Part shown: positions 38,598-48,875 of the stretch, piece by piece
How positions within the stretch are numbered: the stretch's first letter is position 1
Layout of the letters: every line of letters starts with the position of its first letter
Assembly (NCBI RefSeq): GCF_009496155.1
Contig: NZ_WIJP01000001.1
Span: 124,001 to 188,000 of the forward strand
DNA length: 64,000 nucleotides
From: Streptococcus mitis
GTDB lineage: Bacteria; Bacillota; Bacilli; Lactobacillales; Streptococcaceae
Direction: 5' to 3'
Made by a program: the position numbers and the translations under genes
Notes under the pieces: generated by a model
What the model was told of the DNA's origin: nothing
The model's input: only the letters and a program-made list of their open reading frames with translations
The model's database searches: none

Positions 38598-39877
38598 TCT
38601 TTATTTTCGTATGGCAAGATCAAATTCAAGATGATTCCTGTCATGGCTGATAGGGCAGTACCTGAAAGGGTAACTGGACCGAGTTTAAGTATAGCTCCTC
38701 CAAGTCCAAGGACCAACATAGCACTTGCTATGATTAGGTTACGCATTTGACCAAAATCAACACGTTCTTTGATCAAGACTTTCAAACCGTTGCTGGCGAT
38801 AACCCCATAGAGAAGGATTGACATACCACCAAGTACAGCATTTGGAATGGTTGAAATCAAGGCAGTGAATTTACCAAGGAAGCTAAGGGCAATTGCGATA
38901 AAGGCAGCGTTACGGATAACTGAGACAGAAGCGATACGAGTCATACCGATAACCCCTGTATTTTCTCCGTAAGTTGTATTGGCTGGTCCACCAAGGAAGG
39001 CAGAAACAGAAGTTGCGATACCGTCACCAAGAAGAGTACGGTGAAGACCTGGTTCTTTCAAGAATTGACGGCCACAGATTTGACCCAAAACAGTATGGTC
39101 TCCGATATGTTCAGAAATTGTTACGATAGCGATTGGCAAGATGGCGATGGTTTCTGGACCAAAGTAAAGATTGTATTCTTTAAAGGCACCACCTGTGCTA
39201 AATGGCAAGTAGAAACCAGGGATTTCAAACCAGTTAGCTTTAAGAACTGGCGTAAAGTCAACCAAACCAAGAGTTAGCGCGAAGAGGTAACCACCAATAA
39301 TGGCAAAGAGGAATGGAATGATTCGTAGGAAGCCTTTTCCTTTGGTATTGATAAAGGCAGCAATCAAGAAAGTAACAACTGCTACAAGAGCATTTTTCCA
39401 GTTTCCATCAGCTACAAGACCAGCGTTGGTAACAGCTGAACCCGCAAGGCCAAGACCGATAACGATGATCATAGGTCCGATGATGATTGGTGGCAAGAGT
39501 TTATCAATCCATTTTGTACCTGCAAAACGAACACCAGCAGCCACAAGGACATAGACCAAACCAGTCAAGATAACCCCTGTTTGAGCAGCAGATACATCAC
39601 CACCCATTTCTTTCATAGCAAGCGACATTGCTGTGATAAAGGCAAATGAAGAACCTAGATAAACTGGAACTCTAAAACCAGTTGAAATCATGTAGATGAG
39701 TGTTCCAACACCTGAAGCAAAAAGGGCAACAGATACAGGCATTCCCAAAATCAAGGGTACCAAGATGGTCGCACCAAACATGGCGAAAACGTGTTGGAAG
39801 CTAAGGAGAATTCCTTTGCCAGCCGAAGGACGTTGGTCAACGTCTAGTAACAAATCAACAGTTGATTCTTGTTTCAT
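38594..39877 (-). CDS. uraA: Uracil permease, NCS2 family
   Basis: 427 residues from ATG 39877 (GTGAGG site upstream; earlier in-frame starts lack one). About 12-14 membrane helices, with the NCS2 signatures GSSFAFI and the TLSEHIGDH-like TISEHIGDHTVLG carrying the substrate-binding Glu. Uracil-proton symporter. A PyrR-type attenuator precedes it, so it should be shut off when pyrimidines are plentiful. The stop codon is formed by the end of BOX 2. Confidence 0.95.
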   Translation of the reverse strand: MKQESTVDLLLDVDQRPSAGKGILLSFQHVFAMFGATILVPLILGMPVSVALFASGVGTLIYMISTGFRVPVYLGSSFAFITAMSLAMKEMGGDVSAAQTGVILTGLVYVLVAAGVRFAGTKWIDKLLPPIIIGPMIIVIGLGLAGSAVTNAGLVADGNWKNALVAVVTFLIAAFINTKGKGFLRIIPFLFAIIGGYLFALTLGLVDFTPVLKANWFEIPGFYLPFSTGGAFKEYNLYFGPETIAILPIAIVTISEHIGDHTVLGQICGRQFLKEPGLHRTLLGDGIATSVSAFLGGPANTTYGENTGVIGMTRIASVSVIRNAAFIAIALSFLGKFTALISTIPNAVLGGMSILLYGVIASNGLKVLIKERVDFGQMRNLIIASAMLVLGLGGAILKLGPVTLSGTALSAMTGIILNLILPYENKD

Positions 39878-39897
39878 ATAAACCTCACTTTTGGGCA

Positions 39898-40012
39898 TCA
39901 AAAAAAGAGCCCATTATTTTACAGCAATAGGCCCTCAGAGTAAGACTTCTTTAAAATCTAGACTTTAAAGAGTTTCAAATATTTCTGCGTCTTCGTCACC
40001 TCACGGGATGAC
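39898..40012 (-). promoter_or_regulatory. PyrR-responsive attenuator of uraA
   Basis: In the minus-strand leader a hairpin GTCATCCCGTGAGGTGAC (40012-39995) presents CCCGTGAGG, the same core as in the pyrR leader. Downstream is a terminator GAG-GG-CCTATT / AATGGG..CTC (39936-39905) followed by T7. UMP-bound PyrR binding the first hairpin would favour the terminator. Confidence 0.85.
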
Positions 40013-40034
40013 ATTAAAAACCTTTGCTTGTGAT

Positions 40035-40063
40035 AGTATAGCAAAAATTACAAACTTTGTAAA
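40035..40063 (-). promoter_or_regulatory. uraA promoter
   Basis: Minus strand TTTACA (40063-40058), 17-nt spacer, TATACT (40040-40035). Confidence 0.8.
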
Positions 40064-40082
40064 TATTTTTTTACTTAAAAAT

Positions 40083-40796
40083 TTAAAGCGGGCGTTTATT
40101 TGGCATGCCAGCCTTTCTTGGGTATTTGTTGGGCGTTTCTTTTTTCTTTTCTACCACTGTGATATAACGCGGATCTCCATTTGGTAGGGCGTAGCTGAGA
40201 TTGTCTTCGACCTTACTGAAGAGGAGATTGAGGGCATTCTTAGCTTCAAATAACTCCTCAGGCGCATTGCTGGCCTTGAGTGCCAATAGTTTTCCGCCAA
40301 CCTTAAGGTAGGGAATAGTCAATTCAGACAAAACCTGCATGCGGGCAACCGCACGAGCCGTTACAAAATCATATTGAGCACGGAAGTTCTTGTCTTGGGC
40401 AAAGTCTTCTGCACGTCCATGGTAGAAATGAACATTGTCCAAATTCAGTTCTTGAGCCAAGAGTTGGAGGAAGTTGATGCGCTTATTGAGTGAATCAATG
40501 ATGGTCACATCTAACTGAGGATAGAGAATTTTTATCGGCAGACTTGGAAATCCTGCTCCAGCTCCGATATCAAGAAGTTTGATAGTTTCATTGGGAATCA
40601 AACCTTGAAGAATGGGTGCAATCGAATCGTAAAAATGTTTGAGATAAACTTCTTCCTTGTCCGTAATGGCTGTTAAATTAATCTTTTCATTCCACTCGAC
40701 CAAGAGCTCAAAATAACGTTCAAATTGTTTTTTTTGCTGATCCGAAAGTGGAAGTTTTTGCTCGGCAAGCAAATTGTAAAATGTTTCTGGTTTCAT
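40083..40796 (-). CDS. rsmG: 16S rRNA (guanine-527-N7) methyltransferase RsmG/GidB
   Basis: 237 residues from ATG 40796 (AGAAGGAA upstream), matching the pneumococcal length. The SAM-binding site is [18 protein letters not shown], followed by [12 protein letters not shown] and VTARAVARM. It methylates G527 of 16S rRNA; loss gives low-level streptomycin resistance. Divergent from lemA. Confidence 0.97.
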   Translation of the reverse strand: MKPETFYNLLAEQKLPLSDQQKKQFERYFELLVEWNEKINLTAITDKEEVYLKHFYDSIAPILQGLIPNETIKLLDIGAGAGFPSLPIKILYPQLDVTIIDSLNKRINFLQLLAQELNLDNVHFYHGRAEDFAQDKNFRAQYDFVTARAVARMQVLSELTIPYLKVGGKLLALKASNAPEELFEAKNALNLLFSKVEDNLSYALPNGDPRYITVVEKKKETPNKYPRKAGMPNKRPL

Positions 40797-40847
40797 AGTG
40801 TTTTCCTTCTTTAGTATCATCTTATTTTACCACAATCATAAAAAATT

Positions 40848-40856
40848 TGATATACT
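40848..40856 (+). promoter_or_regulatory. lemA-htpX promoter (extended -10)
   Basis: TGA TATACT, 34 nt before the lemA ATG; AGAAAGGAC is the ribosome binding site. Confidence 0.65.
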
Positions 40857-40889
40857 GGTACTAATCTAAAAGTAGAAAGGACTTATATA

Positions 40890-41450
40890 ATGACTTGGAT
40901 TATTCTTGGAGTTATCGCTCTTGTTGTTATTTTCGTGATTGTTAGCTATAACGGTTTGGTTAAGAATCGTATGCAAACAAAGGAGGCTTGGAGTCAGATT
41001 GATGTTCAGTTGAAACGTCGAAATGACCTTTTGCCAAACTTGATTGAAACTGTAAAAGGTTATGCCAAATATGAAGGTTCTACCCTTGAAAAGGTGGCAG
41101 AACTGCGTAACCAAGTGGCGGCAGCAACTTCACCAGCAGAAGCTATGAAAGCTAGTGATGCCCTTACTCGTCAGGTTTCAGGTATTTTTGCAGTTGCAGA
41201 AAGTTATCCAGATTTGAAAGCTAGTGCAAATTTTGTTAAATTGCAAGAGGAGTTGACCAATACAGAAAATAAAATTTCATACTCTCGTCAACTCTACAAT
41301 AGTGTTGTCAGCAACTACAATGTAAAATTAGAAACTTTCCCAAGCAATATTATCGCTGGAATGTTTGGATTTAAAGCAGCAGATTTCCTTCAAACTCCAG
41401 AAGAGGAAAAGGCAGTACCTAAAGTTGATTTTAGCGGTTTAGGTGACTAA
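40890..41450 (+). CDS. lemA: LemA family membrane protein
   Basis: 186 residues. An N-terminal transmembrane helix ([22 protein letters not shown]) precedes a helical LemA domain with [36 protein letters not shown]. Function uncertain; often next to a membrane protease, here htpX, suggesting a joint role in envelope quality control. Confidence 0.93.
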   Translation: MTWIILGVIALVVIFVIVSYNGLVKNRMQTKEAWSQIDVQLKRRNDLLPNLIETVKGYAKYEGSTLEKVAELRNQVAAATSPAEAMKASDALTRQVSGIFAVAESYPDLKASANFVKLQEELTNTENKISYSRQLYNSVVSNYNVKLETFPSNIIAGMFGFKAADFLQTPEEEKAVPKVDFSGLGD

Positions 41451-41451
41451 G

Positions 41452-42351
41452 ATGCTGTTTGATCAAATTGCAAGCAATAAACGAAAAACCTGGGTTTTGT
41501 TGCTGGTATTTTTCCTACTCTTAGCTCTTGTTGGCTATGCGGTTGGTTACCTCTTTATGCGCTCGGGGCTTGGTGGTTTGGTTATCGCACTGATTATCGG
41601 CTTTATCTATGCCTTATCCATGATTTTTCAATCGACAGAGATTGTCATGTCCATGAATGGAGCGCGTGAGGTGGATGAGCAAACGGCACCAGACCTCTAC
41701 CATGTAGTGGAAGATATGGCTATGGTGGCTCAGATTCCTATGCCTCGTGTTTTCATCATTGATGATCCAGCCTTAAATGCCTTTGCGACAGGTTCTAACC
41801 CTCAAAACGCGGCAGTTGCTGCGACGTCAGGTCTCCTAGCTATCATGAATCGTGAAGAACTAGAAGCAGTTATGGGACATGAAGTCAGTCATATTCGTAA
41901 TTACGATATCCGTATTTCGACTATTGCTGTTGCCCTTGCTAGTGCTATCACCATGCTTTCTAGTATGGCAGGTCGTATGATGTGGTGGGGTGGCGCAGGT
42001 AGCAGACGAAGTGACGATGATCGAGAAGGAAATGGCTTAGAGATCATTATGCTAGTGGTTTCCCTCCTAGCTATTGTGCTGGCACCTCTTGCTGCCACCT
42101 TGGTACAACTAGCTATTTCTCGTCAGAGGGAATTCCTAGCTGATGCTTCTAGTGTTGAGTTGACGCGCAATCCTCAAGGAATGATAAATGCTCTAGGTAA
42201 GTTGGATAATAGTAAACCGATGAGTCGTCCTGTCGATGATGCCAGCAGTGCACTTTATATCAATGATCCTAAGAGAGGGGGAGGGTTCCAAAAACTCTTT
42301 TATACCCACCCACCTATCTCAGAACGGATTGAACGTTTAAAACATATGTAA
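41452..42351 (+). CDS. htpX: HtpX membrane zinc metalloprotease
   Basis: 299 residues from ATG 41452. Two N-terminal transmembrane helices, then the zinc motif [11 protein letters not shown] (HExxH), two more helices and the third zinc ligand in [13 protein letters not shown]. Cleaves misfolded membrane proteins. The first codon lies one base after the lemA stop; AGGTG is the likely site. Confidence 0.95.
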   Translation: MLFDQIASNKRKTWVLLLVFFLLLALVGYAVGYLFMRSGLGGLVIALIIGFIYALSMIFQSTEIVMSMNGAREVDEQTAPDLYHVVEDMAMVAQIPMPRVFIIDDPALNAFATGSNPQNAAVAATSGLLAIMNREELEAVMGHEVSHIRNYDIRISTIAVALASAITMLSSMAGRMMWWGGAGSRRSDDDREGNGLEIIMLVVSLLAIVLAPLAATLVQLAISRQREFLADASSVELTRNPQGMINALGKLDNSKPMSRPVDDASSALYINDPKRGGGFQKLFYTHPPISERIERLKHM

Positions 42352-42355
42352 AAGG

Positions 42356-42381
42356 AATCCAGAGGTCGTCTCTGGATTTTT
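42356..42381 (+). terminator. htpX terminator
   Basis: ATCCAGAG / CTCTGGAT stem followed by TTTT. Confidence 0.85.
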
Positions 42382-42395
42382 GCTATGTTGCAAAT

Positions 42396-43922
42396 TTATA
42401 AATCTTCTAAATTAACTACCTCCAGACCGTGTTCTGTTAAGCGATAGATGGTCGAACAGACTTCTTTTAAGAAACGACGGTCATGCGAAACAGTGATGAG
42501 ACCGCCTGGATAGGTTGCAAAGAGTTTTCTAATTTCGGGTTGAGAAGTTGGAGAAAAATTTCGTGTGGGTTCATCCAGCAGGAGAAAGTTTGGTTTGAGT
42601 AAGACTAAATCTAAAAGCAGGAGTTTACCCTGTTGCCCGCCAGATAAGGAGCGAATTTGATGCTGCATTTCTGGATAACTGAAATTGAGACTGGCTAAGT
42701 GAGATTGGATTTTCTGCAGTTCCTCTTTTTCCCCAGTTTTGCTGAGATAGGCGATTGGGGATAAATTCAATTGCAGTTTTTTGTGGTAATCTTGTGGCAT
42801 AAAACCAAGTGAAATCTCTCTTTTTGCGCTAAGCAGTTGTTGCAACTTGGATAGCAGAGTCGATTTTCCAACACCATTTGGCCCGATGATACCGATTTTA
42901 TCTTGGGCACGGACAGTTAGTTGTAGTTCTTGCATCAAAATTCGCTCGCCAATGGACAAATTTTCTTTTTCCAGTTGGATTAAGACTTTGGATGCCGGTA
43001 ATGGCTGTATATCCGAGAAGAAAAGTTGAATGTGTTCTTCTTCAAGTGGCTTTTGGGTCATGGCCTGAGCTAGCTTTTCGTAGCGTTTTTCTTGAGAGAG
43101 GACAGTTTTCATCTTTTTAGCCAATAGGCGCCCAGCAGTACTATCTTTGGTAGCTCGCAGCGCAGTTTCTACATTTTGCTTGACTCGCCGATGTTTTTCC
43201 ATGGTTTTATCGTAGGCTCTTTGGTCGTTAGCAGCTTGCTGGCTTTGTTTGGCAAAATTAGCCTTTCTCTGGTCGCTATAGCTATCATAGTCTAAATGCT
43301 CTACTAGCGTTTTTGCTTCTTTACGGTGCTTGACCAGTCGCAAGTGGACAATAGTATTAGCCGTTTCAGAAAGGAAGTCTTCATCATGGGAAATGAAAAT
43401 AACAGTTTGCCTAATCTTGCGAATCTGACCTTTTAGCCATTCAACTGTTTCAAGGTCCAAGTCATTTGAAGGTTCATCTAAAAATAGAATCTCAAAGGGT
43501 TTGGCTAACTCATGGATGAGCTGAATTTTCAAAGCTTCGCCCCCTGATAGACTGCCAATATTTTGGTCACTAGCGAAGCGATCGCTATCAAAATGCAACT
43601 CCTCAGCCAAACGATAAAGAATACTGTAGTCTAAATCAATAGAAGACAAAAAGAAGTAGTCGTGTAAACTTATATTTTTCAGCTCCTTGGGGAGTTTTTG
43701 AGGAATGTAGGCCAGTGACTGATAGTCAGACTGGATGTCTCCCTTGATAGTGAAAGTAGGCAATGCTTCTCCCATTAAGGCTCGCAGCAATGTTGATTTG
43801 CCATTTCCTTCCTCTCCAATAATAGCTACCTTTTCCCCATCCTGGATGGTCATGCTTAGATCAGAGACAAGGTCTCGTAAATCTTTGTTTTGTGTGATGG
43901 TCAGGTGATTGATTTTTATCAT
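42396..43922 (-). CDS. ABC-F family ATPase (two tandem ATP-binding domains)
   Basis: 508 residues from ATG 43922 (MIKINHLTITQ). Walker A motifs are GEEGNGKSTLL and GPNGVGKSTLL, signatures LSGGEALK and LSGGQQGK, Walker B LFLDEPSNDLD and LLLDEPTRNFS. No membrane domain; the domains are joined by a charged linker, as in ribosome-acting ABC-F proteins, some of which protect against antibiotics. Whether this one is a resistance or translation factor cannot be told. A long, possibly attenuated leader precedes it. Confidence 0.9.
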   Translation of the reverse strand: MIKINHLTITQNKDLRDLVSDLSMTIQDGEKVAIIGEEGNGKSTLLRALMGEALPTFTIKGDIQSDYQSLAYIPQKLPKELKNISLHDYFFLSSIDLDYSILYRLAEELHFDSDRFASDQNIGSLSGGEALKIQLIHELAKPFEILFLDEPSNDLDLETVEWLKGQIRKIRQTVIFISHDEDFLSETANTIVHLRLVKHRKEAKTLVEHLDYDSYSDQRKANFAKQSQQAANDQRAYDKTMEKHRRVKQNVETALRATKDSTAGRLLAKKMKTVLSQEKRYEKLAQAMTQKPLEEEHIQLFFSDIQPLPASKVLIQLEKENLSIGERILMQELQLTVRAQDKIGIIGPNGVGKSTLLSKLQQLLSAKREISLGFMPQDYHKKLQLNLSPIAYLSKTGEKEELQKIQSHLASLNFSYPEMQHQIRSLSGGQQGKLLLLDLVLLKPNFLLLDEPTRNFSPTSQPEIRKLFATYPGGLITVSHDRRFLKEVCSTIYRLTEHGLEVVNLEDL

Positions 43923-43958
43923 ATGATTGCCCTTTCTAGAATGTCGATTGTGCATAAC

Positions 43959-43985
43959 AAAAAGCTCTACTTTACCTAGTAGAGC
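43959..43985 (-). terminator. Hairpin with T tail in the ABC-F leader (candidate attenuator)
   Basis: Minus-strand GCTCTACT / AGTAGAGC stem followed by TTTTTG, 37 nt before the ABC-F start codon. It can act as an intrinsic terminator; control by attenuation is inference. Confidence 0.55.
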
Positions 43986-44011
43986 CAAAATCTATGTCAA
44001 AAAAACTCTAT

Positions 44012-44210
44012 TAATACTCTTCGAAAATCTCTTCAAACCACGTCAGCGTCGCCTTACCGTAGATATGGTTACTGACTTCGTCAGTTCTATCCGCAACCTC
44101 AAAACAGTGTTTTGAGCTGACTTCGTCAGTCTTATCTACAACCTCAAAGCAGTGCTTTGAGCAACCTGCGGCTAGCTTCCTAGTTTGCTCTTTGATTTTC
44201 ATTGAGTATA
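44012..44210 (-). repeat. BOX element 3 (boxA-boxB-boxB-boxC)
   Basis: TTAATACTCTTCGAAAATC to TTTTCATTGAGTATA, with two boxB-like hairpins, about 198 bp. It lies inside the presumed 5' leader of the ABC-F gene. Confidence 0.9.
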
Positions 44211-44294
44211 AAATGCCAGAAAAAGAGCATAAAAGAGCACACAAAAAGAGACAAAAACAAGATCTACTAAATAAAGTTTCTTTATTTGATAGAC

Positions 44295-44366
44295 TTAGTT
44301 GTTCATGTCTCCCTTACCTCCGATTATTAGTACCTCTATCCTATACCTTTAAGGATATTTTGTCAA
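44295..44366 (-). promoter_or_regulatory. Candidate ABC-F promoter and tiny leader ORF
   Basis: Minus-strand TTGACA (44366-44361), 17-nt spacer, TAGGAT (44343-44338). About 20 nt downstream come GGAGG (44321-44317) and a three-codon ORF Met-Asn-Asn-stop (44306-44295). The region 43923-44389 otherwise holds only BOX 3, an AAATAAAG / CTTTATTT hairpin and the T-tailed hairpin. Confidence 0.45.
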
Positions 44367-44389
44367 CAGAAAACTGACAATTCTAATCT

Positions 44390-44731
44390 CTAGAATCCAA
44401 AAACAGGCCCATAAAGAGTCAGTACGTGTTTGACATGCTCGTAATGGAATCTATCATAGTTTCGCCAAGCAGTGCGTGCTTGATCGTTTAGTTTTAGGCT
44501 ACCCAGTCCAATGAGAAGACTGGTAGGTTTGTAAAATTTCTCAAGGTCAATTAAGATACTGTTGTCCAACTTTTCCACTTTTTTGATCTCTTGTTTGATC
44601 TCTTGCAGAGTAGTATTTACCAGCTCTTGTAGTCGAATATCATCTGCCCTACCCTGTTTGCAGCTTTGGAAACTTTTATTTAACTCGGATAGGAGTTGGG
44701 TTGCATTAGTAATGAGTTCTTTGTTTTCCAT
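44390..44731 (-). CDS. Small helical protein of unknown function
   Basis: 113 residues; ATG preceded by AAGGAGG, so it is very likely translated. Almost all helix: NATQLLSELNKSFQSCKQ, LQELVNTTLQEIKQEIKKVEK, then KPTSLLIGLGSLKLNDQARTAW. No signal peptide, membrane helix or catalytic motif. The size and helical bundle pattern recall bacteriocin immunity proteins, but I cannot support that assignment. The gene stands alone on minus, followed by the ABC-F leader. Confidence 0.75.
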   Translation of the reverse strand: MENKELITNATQLLSELNKSFQSCKQGRADDIRLQELVNTTLQEIKQEIKKVEKLDNSILIDLEKFYKPTSLLIGLGSLKLNDQARTAWRNYDRFHYEHVKHVLTLYGPVFGF

Positions 44732-44873
44732 GTGAGCATCCTCCTTGATCTGCTGTATTATTGCCTATAGTATAGCACTAAAAAACAAAGATATCATAGT
44801 AAATATGTTAAAAAACTCGAATTTCAATTATAAAGTTTGCTGTGCTGATTTGTAGCCTTTTCGTGGTATAATC

Positions 44874-44882
44874 AAGAGAGTA
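44874..44882 (+). promoter_or_regulatory. yceD-nth promoter (extended -10)
   Basis: TGG TATAAT, 18 nt before the yceD ATG, with TGGAGGAAG as ribosome binding site. Confidence 0.7.
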
Positions 44883-44900
44883 AATCTTTATGGAGGAAGT

Positions 44901-45443
44901 ATGAAATTAAATATTCAAGAAATTCGTAAGCAGTCTGAAGGCTTGCATTTTGAACAAACGTTAGATTTAGTTGCTGACCTACGTGCACGTAATCAAGAAA
45001 TTTTAGATGTAAAAGATATCCTTGCAGTTGGGAAAGTACAGTACGAAGACCGTATGTATTTCTTAGATTATCAGTTGTCTTATACCATTGTCCTTGCTTC
45101 AAGTCGTAGTATGGAGCCAGTTGAGTTAGTTGAATCTTATCCAGTCACGGAAGTTTTCATGGAAGGCGCAACCAACCAGCTAGATCAAGAGGTTCTCGAT
45201 GATGATTTGGTCTTGCCTATCGAAAATGGAGAACTTGACCTTGCTGAGAGCGTGTCAGACAATATCCTACTAAACATTCCTATCAAGATCTTGACGGCTG
45301 AAGAAGAAGCTGGTCAAGGTTTTGTGTCAGGAAATGACTGGCAAATCATGACAGAAGAAGAATACCAAGCTCAACAAGCAGTCAAAAAAGAAGAAAACAG
45401 TCCTTTTGCTGGCTTACAAGGACTATTTGATGGAGACAAATAA
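44901..45443 (+). CDS. YceD/DUF177 family protein
   Basis: 180 residues. Family features are VKDILAVGKVQYEDRMYFLDYQL and the acidic LDLAESVSDNILLNIPIK block. YceD proteins are linked to 23S rRNA accumulation and often precede rpmF; rpmF is not here. Overlaps nth by one base (TAATG). Confidence 0.88.
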   Translation: MKLNIQEIRKQSEGLHFEQTLDLVADLRARNQEILDVKDILAVGKVQYEDRMYFLDYQLSYTIVLASSRSMEPVELVESYPVTEVFMEGATNQLDQEVLDDDLVLPIENGELDLAESVSDNILLNIPIKILTAEEEAGQGFVSGNDWQIMTEEEYQAQQAVKKEENSPFAGLQGLFDGDK

Positions 45444-46072
45444 TGGTCTTGTCAAAAAAACGAGCACGAAAGGTGCTAGAAGAAATCATTGCTCTTTTTC
45501 CAGATGCCAAGCCCAGTCTTGATTTCACCAATCATTTTGAACTCTTGGTTGCGGTCATGTTGTCAGCGCAGACGACGGATGCAGCGGTAAATAAGGCCAC
45601 ACCGGGTCTCTTTGCTGCCTTTCCAACGCCACAAGCCATGTCTGTTGCGACAGAGGGTGAGATTGCTTCACACATTTCTCGCCTGGGACTGTATCGGAAT
45701 AAGGCTAAATTCCTTAAAAAATGTGCCCAACAGTTACTAGATGATTTTGATGGTCAAGTTCCTCAGACACGTGAGGAATTAGAGAGTCTAGCAGGTGTTG
45801 GTCGCAAGACAGCCAATGTTGTCATGAGTGTAGGGTTTGGAATTCCAGCCTTTGCAGTAGACACTCATGTGGAGCGTATTTGCAAACACCACGATATCGT
45901 CAAAAAATCAGCGACACCACTTGAGGTGGAAAAGCGGGTCATGGATATCTTGCCACCTGAGCAGTGGTTAGCTGCCCATCAGGCCATGATTTATTTTGGA
46001 AGAGCTATCTGTCATCCTAAAAATCCAGAGTGTGACCAGTACCCACAGTTATATGACTTTAGCAATTTATAA
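45443..46072 (+). CDS. nth: Endonuclease III (DNA glycosylase/AP lyase) lacking two iron-sulfur cysteines
   Basis: 209 residues. The helix-hairpin-helix LAGVGRKTANVV carries the catalytic Lys and FAVDTHVERI the catalytic Asp. Repairs oxidised pyrimidines. The C-terminal cluster loop reads ICHPKNPECDQYPQLYDF: the first two Cys of the usual C-x6-C-x2-C-x5-C are present, the last two are Tyr and Phe. A normal [4Fe-4S] cluster is therefore unlikely. Confidence 0.94.
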   Translation: MVLSKKRARKVLEEIIALFPDAKPSLDFTNHFELLVAVMLSAQTTDAAVNKATPGLFAAFPTPQAMSVATEGEIASHISRLGLYRNKAKFLKKCAQQLLDDFDGQVPQTREELESLAGVGRKTANVVMSVGFGIPAFAVDTHVERICKHHDIVKKSATPLEVEKRVMDILPPEQWLAAHQAMIYFGRAICHPKNPECDQYPQLYDFSNL

Positions 46073-46095
46073 GATGGGGGCTCAAAAGTTTTTGC

Positions 46096-46124
46096 TTGAT
46101 TTTAGGCCCGCTTTGTGCTATAGT
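46096..46124 (+). promoter_or_regulatory. pyr operon promoter
   Basis: TTGATT (46096-46101), 17-nt spacer, TGC TATAGT (-10 at 46119-46124). Confidence 0.75.
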
Positions 46125-46150
46125 ATTTGATAACTAAATATTCCTTTAAA

Positions 46151-46804
<654 letters not shown>

Positions 46805-46822
46805 AAAGCTAAAGGAGTAGCC

Positions 46823-47746
46823 ATGTCAGAAAATCAACAAGCATTGAACCATGTGGTGTCCATGGAAGACCTCACTGTCGATCAAGTGATGAAATTGATC
46901 AAGCGAGGAATTGAGTTTAAAAACGGAGCTCAGCTTCCTTATGAAAACCACCCGATTGTTTCCAATCTTTTCTTTGAGGATTCTACACGGACGCATAAGT
47001 CCTTTGAGGTGGCAGAGATCAAACTGGGACTGGAACGACTTGACTTTGATGTCAAGACCAGCTCGGTAAATAAGGGTGAGACACTTTATGATACTATTTT
47101 GACTCTATCTGCTCTAGGAGTAGATGTCTGTGTGATTCGTCACCCAGAGGTTGACTACTACAGAGAGTTGATTGCTAGTCCGACGATTACGACTTCCATC
47201 ATCAATGGTGGAGATGGTTCGGGACAACACCCTAGCCAGAGCTTGCTTGATTTGATGACTATTTATGAGGAATTTGGTCACTTTGAGGCTCTAAAGGTCG
47301 CTATTGCAGGTGACTTGGATCACTCACGTGTTGCCAAATCCAATATGCAGATTTTGAAACGCTTAGGTGCAGAACTTTATTTTGCTGGACCTGAGGAATG
47401 GAGAAGTCAAGAGTTTGCAGACTATGGACAGTTTGTAACCATTGATGAAATCATTGATCAGGTGGATGTCATGATGTTTCTCCGTGTGCAACATGAACGC
47501 CATGATAGTGGAACTGTCTTTTCAAAAGAAGATTACCATGCTCAACATGGCTTGACTCAAGAACGTTACGACCGTTTGAAAGAAACAGCAATCCTCATGC
47601 ACCCAGCTCCAGTCAATCGTGATGTAGAAATCGCAGACCACTTGGTTGAAGCACCAAAATCACGGATTGTCCAACAAATGACCAATGGTGTCTTTGTTCG
47701 AATGGCAATCTTAGAATCCGTACTGGCGAGTAGAAACGCCAACTAA
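46823..47746 (+). CDS. pyrB: Aspartate carbamoyltransferase catalytic subunit
   Basis: 307 residues. Carbamoyl-phosphate site [15 protein letters not shown], then [12 protein letters not shown], and [11 protein letters not shown] near the C-terminus. Joins carbamoyl phosphate and aspartate in step two of pyrimidine synthesis. AAAGGAG precedes ATG; 18 nt after pyrR. No pyrI is seen. Confidence 0.97.
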   Translation: MSENQQALNHVVSMEDLTVDQVMKLIKRGIEFKNGAQLPYENHPIVSNLFFEDSTRTHKSFEVAEIKLGLERLDFDVKTSSVNKGETLYDTILTLSALGVDVCVIRHPEVDYYRELIASPTITTSIINGGDGSGQHPSQSLLDLMTIYEEFGHFEALKVAIAGDLDHSRVAKSNMQILKRLGAELYFAGPEEWRSQEFADYGQFVTIDEIIDQVDVMMFLRVQHERHDSGTVFSKEDYHAQHGLTQERYDRLKETAILMHPAPVNRDVEIADHLVEAPKSRIVQQMTNGVFVRMAILESVLASRNAN

Positions 47747-47763
47747 AACACAAGACGTTAAAA

Positions 47764-47779
47764 GACGCCAGTGAGCGTC
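47764..47779 (+). promoter_or_regulatory. Hairpin before carA
   Basis: GACGC-CAGTGA-GCGTC, just upstream of the carA GAGAGGTG site. The loop CAGTGA recurs in the hairpin at 49158-49175 before carB. Confidence 0.5.
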
Positions 47780-47795
47780 CACGAGAGGTGAAAAT

Positions 47796-48875
47796 ATGAC
47801 AAAAAGACTTCTAGTATTAGAAGATGGCACAGTTTTTGAAGGTAAGGCCTTCGGAGCAGATATTGATGTAACGGGCGAAATCGTCTTTAATACAGGTATG
47901 ACCGGCTACCAAGAATCCATTACAGACCAGTCTTATAATGGACAAATCTTGACCTTTACTTATCCTTTGGTGGGAAATTATGGAATTAATCGTGATGATT
48001 ACGAATCCATCATTCCAACTTGTAAAGGAGTCGTTGTTTTTGAAGAAGCACGAAGAGCAAGCAACTGGCGAAATCAAATGACGCTGGATGAATTTTTGAA
48101 AGCCAAGAAAATTCCAGGTATTTCAGGAATTGATACGCGTGCCCTCACCAAGATTATCCGTAAGCATGGTACCATGCGAGCAACCTTGACCCATGTTGGG
48201 GACAGCATGGACCATGTAACTGACCAGCTCCAAGCAACAGTATTGCCGACAGACAATATTAAACAGGTTTCTACTAAAACATCCTATCCAGCTCCAGGAG
48301 TTGGTTTGAGCGTCGTGTTAGTGGACTTTGGTCTCAAGCACTCAATCCTACGTGAACTTTCTAAACGTAACTGTAACGTGACGGTTGTTCCGTATTCGAC
48401 AACGGCAGAAGAAATTCTCCATCTTAATCCTGACGGAGTTATGTTGTCAAATGGACCAGGTAACCCAGAAGACGTTCCACAAGCACTCGACATGATTCGC
48501 GGTGTGCAAGGGAAAATTCCAATCTTTGGTATTTGTATGGGGCATCAACTCTTCGCTATGGCAAACGGGGCTAAGACTTACAAGATGAAGTTTGGTCACC
48601 GTGGCTTTAACCATGCAGTACGTGAAATCGCAACAGGACGAGTAGACTTCACCAGCCAGAACCACGGTTATGCAGTCAGCCGTGAGGATTTGCCAGAGCA
48701 CTTGATTATTACCCACGAAGAAATCAATGACAAGTCAGTTGAAGGTGTACGTCACAGATACCAGCCTGCTTTCTCTGTTCAATACCACCCAGATGCAGCA
48801 CCTGGTCCACACGATGCAAGCTACCTATTCGACGAGTTTATTGAGATGATGGAAGCTTTTAAACAATCAAACTAA
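47796..48875 (+). CDS. carA: Carbamoyl-phosphate synthase small (glutaminase) subunit
   Basis: 359 residues. The class I glutaminase nucleophile is in [11 protein letters not shown], and the catalytic His-Glu region is [13 protein letters not shown]. Supplies ammonia to CarB. The N-terminal [13 protein letters not shown] is typical. Separated from carB by a long structured gap. Confidence 0.97.
   Translation: MTKRLLVLEDGTVFEGKAFGADIDVTGEIVFNTGMTGYQESITDQSYNGQILTFTYPLVGNYGINRDDYESIIPTCKGVVVFEEARRASNWRNQMTLDEFLKAKKIPGISGIDTRALTKIIRKHGTMRATLTHVGDSMDHVTDQLQATVLPTDNIKQVSTKTSYPAPGVGLSVVLVDFGLKHSILRELSKRNCNVTVVPYSTTAEEILHLNPDGVMLSNGPGNPEDVPQALDMIRGVQGKIPIFGICMGHQLFAMANGAKTYKMKFGHRGFNHAVREIATGRVDFTSQNHGYAVSREDLPEHLIITHEEINDKSVEGVRHRYQPAFSVQYHPDAAPGPHDASYLFDEFIEMMEAFKQSN

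Noticed and set aside
44011..44244. Frame over BOX 3, and similar ones over BOX 1 and BOX 2
   Set aside because: Their peptides are those of the repeat itself and recur at each BOX copy; no evidence of translation.
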